From Luteimonas rhizosphaerae (GTDB taxonomy: Bacteria; Pseudomonadota; Gammaproteobacteria; Xanthomonadales; Xanthomonadaceae), in the NCBI RefSeq assembly GCF_002849595.1, contig NZ_NRQR01000025.1:160080-224079 (forward strand): DNA of 64,000 bases. Direction: 5' to 3'. Under the pieces are notes generated by a model. It did no database searches and was not told the origin of the DNA. It worked only from the letters and a program-made list of their open reading frames with translations. Both the position numbers and the translations under genes were made by a program. Positions 62,077-64,000 of this stretch are shown here, one piece after another. The first letter of the stretch is position 1. Every line of letters begins with the position of its first letter.

Positions 62077-63225
62077 ATGGACTTCATTCCCCTCGATTAC
62101 GCGACGCTGCGGCTGGTCTGGTGGCTGCTGCTGGGCGTCCTGCTGATCGGCTTCGCGGTCATGGACGGTTTCGATCTCGGTGTGGGTACGCTGCTGCCGT
62201 TCGTGGCCAGGACCGAGACGGAGCGGCGCATCGTCGTCAACACCATCGGCCCGGTCTGGGAGGGCAACCAGGTCTGGCTGATCCTCGGCGGTGGCGCGAT
62301 CTTCGCGGCGTTCCCGCCGCTGTATGCGGTCAGCTTCTCCGGGTTCTACCTGGCGATGTTCCTCATCCTCTTCGCGCTGATCCTGCGTCCGGTCGGTTTC
62401 AAGTTCCGCGGCAAGGTGGAGCACACGGCATGGAAGCAGACCTGGGACTGGGCGTTGTTCGTCGGCGGTGCGGTGCCGGCGCTGATCTTCGGCGTCGCGG
62501 TGGGCAATGTGCTGCTGGGCGTGCCATTCGGCTTCACGCCCGAGCTGCGTCCGCTCTATACCGGCGGTTTCTTCGCCCTGCTGACCCCGTTCGCGCTGCT
62601 GGCTGGGCTGGTCAGCGTGAGCCTGCTGGTCGCCCACGGCGCGGCGATACTGGTGCTCAAGACCTCCGGTCCAATCGCAGAGCGCGCCGCGCGCTACGGC
62701 AGCGTGGCGGCCTCGCTTGGCGCGGTGCTGTTCGTGCTGGCCGGCGTGTGGGTGGCGATCGGGATCGACGGGTTCCGTATCGAATCGGCGGTCGACGGTG
62801 CGGTGGCGTCGAACCCGCTGCGCAAGACCGTGGTCCGCGAGACGGGCCTGTGGCTGGCCAACTACACGTTGATGCCGTGGACGGCGGTCGCGCCCTTGCT
62901 GGGGGTAGTGGGCGCGCTCGCGTCAGCGCTGCTGCTGTGGTTGCGCCGCGGCGGCCTGGCGTTCATCGCGTCGGGCGTGTCGCTGGCCGGCGTGATCCTG
63001 ACGGTCGGCTTCGCGGCGTTTCCGTTCCTGCTGCCGTCCTCGACGATGCCCGACGCCAGCCTGACCCTGTGGGACGCGTCGAGCAGCCATCTGACGCTGT
63101 GGATCATGCTGCTGGCGACCGTCGTGTTCCTGCCGCTGGTGCTGGTCTACACGGCCTGGGTCTACCGCGTGATGCGCGGCGAAGTGACCGAAGCCAGCGT
63201 CGCCGACACCCCCAACGCCTACTGA
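62077..63225 (+). CDS. cydB: Cytochrome bd quinol oxidase subunit II
   Basis: A 382-aa protein with eight membrane helices, partner of CydA. GFAVMDGFDLGVGTLLPF, GPVWEGNQVWLILGGGAIFAAFP (cited by GPVWEGNQVWL) and LRPVGFKFRGK are family motifs; WLANYTLMPWT is near the end. A GAGGAA site lies before the ATG, 27 nt after the cydA stop. Confidence 0.96.
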   Translation: MDFIPLDYATLRLVWWLLLGVLLIGFAVMDGFDLGVGTLLPFVARTETERRIVVNTIGPVWEGNQVWLILGGGAIFAAFPPLYAVSFSGFYLAMFLILFALILRPVGFKFRGKVEHTAWKQTWDWALFVGGAVPALIFGVAVGNVLLGVPFGFTPELRPLYTGGFFALLTPFALLAGLVSVSLLVAHGAAILVLKTSGPIAERAARYGSVAASLGAVLFVLAGVWVAIGIDGFRIESAVDGAVASNPLRKTVVRETGLWLANYTLMPWTAVAPLLGVVGALASALLLWLRRGGLAFIASGVSLAGVILTVGFAAFPFLLPSSTMPDASLTLWDASSSHLTLWIMLLATVVFLPLVLVYTAWVYRVMRGEVTEASVADTPNAY

Positions 63226-63261
63226 CCCCCGCGGCACCGTCCGCGCAACGGAGACGACACC

Positions 63262-63393
63262 ATGTGGTATTTCGCCTGGATCCTCGGCATCGGCCTGGCT
63301 GCGACGTTCGCGATCCTCAACGGCATGTGGTTCGAGGTGCGCGAGCAGCGACGCGAGGCGGCGCGCGGCGAGGGCAGCGAGGGCGGCAAGTGA
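63262..63393 (+). CDS. cydX: Cytochrome bd small subunit CydX
   Basis: A 43-aa single-helix protein that stabilises the hemes of cytochrome bd. MWYFAWILGIGLAATFAILN is the family N-terminus, followed by GMWFEVREQR and a Glu/Gly/Lys tail. AACGGAGAC precedes the ATG. It lies 36 nt after cydB, the normal place. Too short for many gene finders. Confidence 0.93.
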   Translation: MWYFAWILGIGLAATFAILNGMWFEVREQRREAARGEGSEGGK

Positions 63394-63944
63394 GGTAACG
63401 ACGCGGCGACGCGTGGCGAGAGCTGCATGTGGGAAGTGACGGTCGGTGCAGGGCGAGGACGGATCGCGCACCGGGGCGCCGCGGGGAAGGCAGGCAGCGC
63501 GCGCGGGCGTCTGCCCAGAGCCATGCGGCTGGTGGCATCGAGCGTCGACGTTCGTGACCCCTGGTTCGTGATGCGGTCCGTGCAGTGATGCACGGGCGTC
63601 TCGTTACTGAGGGTGCTGGCTCTCCGGGTACGCGCGCAGACTCCCGCCGCCAGGTTCCCGCGCGCCTGCATCGGGAGCGCGAATTGCAGGCGAGCGATCG
63701 CCGCATTTCTCCACAGTCCGGCGGGGGGCGTCGCTCAGCGGCCGTGCTCCACATCGCGGGCAGGCGCGCTCGTCAGCGGGCGATCTTTCGCGCGTTCCGC
63801 ACTACCTGCGGAGGCGTCGTGCCGGTGCGGAGCCGGCGCTCGGCGCCGGTCACCGAGGGCGCGGCGCAGGGACGCGCGCCACGGCGCGCCGCGAGCACGG
63901 CCCACGTCCCCACCGCCGGACCGCAACCGCCAAATCCCGGGCAC
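63394..63944. other. Intergenic region after cydABX
   Basis: About 550 bp with no credible gene; open frames (for example one from 63585 on the plus strand) are Arg/Ala/Ser-rich and lack domains. Several GC-rich inverted repeats occur, such as GAGCCGGCGCTCGGCGCCGG near 63831. No strong terminator with a T-run was found just after cydX. Confidence 0.55.
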
Positions 63945-63968
63945 AAAAAAACCCGCGTTGGCGGGTTT
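63945..63968 (-). terminator. Intrinsic terminator for a leftward gene entering from the right
   Basis: On the minus strand AAACCCGC-CAAC-GCGGGTTT is followed by a run of T (seven A on the plus strand). It lies 5 nt after the stop codon of the partial gene at the right edge. Confidence 0.85.
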
Positions 63969-63973
63969 GATGT

Positions 63974-64000
63974 TCACGGCTGGTAAGGCTGTGATGACCT
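63974..64000 (-). CDS. 3' end of a leftward gene cut by the window edge
   Basis: The minus strand reads eight codons, ending SSQPYQP, then TGA at 63976-63974, followed at once by a strong terminator. The reading frame is chosen because of this position; too short to identify. Confidence 0.35.
   Translation of the reverse strand, partial: RSSQPYQP

Noticed and set aside
60366..63398. A 1010-codon plus-strand frame over cydA-cydB
   Set aside because: Out of frame with both cyd genes and Arg-rich; cydA and cydB are unmistakable in their own frames.
63585..63986. A 133-codon open frame after cydX
   Set aside because: Arg/Ala/Ser-rich translation, no good binding site, and it runs through the terminator at 63945-63968.

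Overview
The window is a chromosomal segment from a high-GC gammaproteobacterium. Gene order (rpsF-rpsR-rplI-dnaB-alr), a fused 2-oxoacid dehydrogenase E1, DUF6116, paired cspA genes, an sdh cluster with SdhAF4, SdhE and YgfX, and overall protein flavour point to Xanthomonadaceae/Lysobacteraceae (Lysobacter or Luteimonas type). This placement is inferred from protein recognition, not from a search. No prophage, insertion sequence, CRISPR array or rRNA operon was seen. The only RNA gene found is one tRNA-Arg(CCU).

Layout. 0-7 kb: cyoA (bo3 quinol oxidase, leftward), an MHS-type MFS transporter, then the ribosomal/replication cluster rpsF-rpsR-rplI, dnaB (preceded by a consensus DnaA box) and alr. 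7-20 kb: secreted or envelope proteins (YbaY-like lipoprotein, endonuclease/exonuclease/phosphatase-fold lipoprotein, M14 carboxypeptidase, POT peptide transporter, rhomboid protease, M3 dipeptidyl carboxypeptidase), a histone H1-like Lys/Ala-rich protein, a cold-shock gene, a DUF3298-type lipoprotein and a Sir2 deacylase. 20-33 kb: glutathione peroxidase, UspA, ferredoxin-NADP reductase with a palindromic operator candidate, a broken UbiB-like kinase gene, an ABC exporter, a PAS-PAS-GGDEF-EAL protein, class I fumarase, a GST and a DUF456-mscS-pldA operon. 33-43 kb: a second cold-shock gene, glycine-zipper envelope proteins, a cytochrome c, tcdA, tatD, DUF6116, glutaryl-CoA dehydrogenase, GNAT, GST, fused E1 and an OmpA-type lipoprotein. 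43-56 kb: ygfZ, then sdhAF4-sdhCDAB-sdhE-ygfX, lolC-lolD, an EamA transporter, murB, a DUF4190-PyrD fusion, an ALDH7-type aldehyde dehydrogenase and the tRNA. 56-64 kb: a thiopurine methyltransferase, parC, an FNR-like regulator and cydABX, with a perfect FNR box upstream of cydA.

How it fits together. The segment carries much of an aerobic respiratory chain and its oxygen switch: bo3 oxidase (cyo), succinate dehydrogenase with two flavinylation/assembly factors, fumarase, the Fe-S repair protein YgfZ, and cytochrome bd with its small subunit CydX, apparently controlled by the adjacent FNR-like protein. A second theme is envelope maintenance: LolCD, PldA, MscS, OmpA and glycine-zipper proteins, and MurB/Alr for peptidoglycan.

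The most striking signal is a set of four structural anomalies in otherwise conserved genes. dnaB lacks 13 residues of a conserved helix after Walker B. The ABC exporter lacks about 17-20 residues including the D-loop. The UbiB-like gene has lost about 30 nt and is frameshifted. pyrD is joined in frame to the end of a DUF4190 membrane protein. Four such events in about 50 kb suggest a common cause, either small deletions in the organism or a defect of the assembly. Raw reads would decide.
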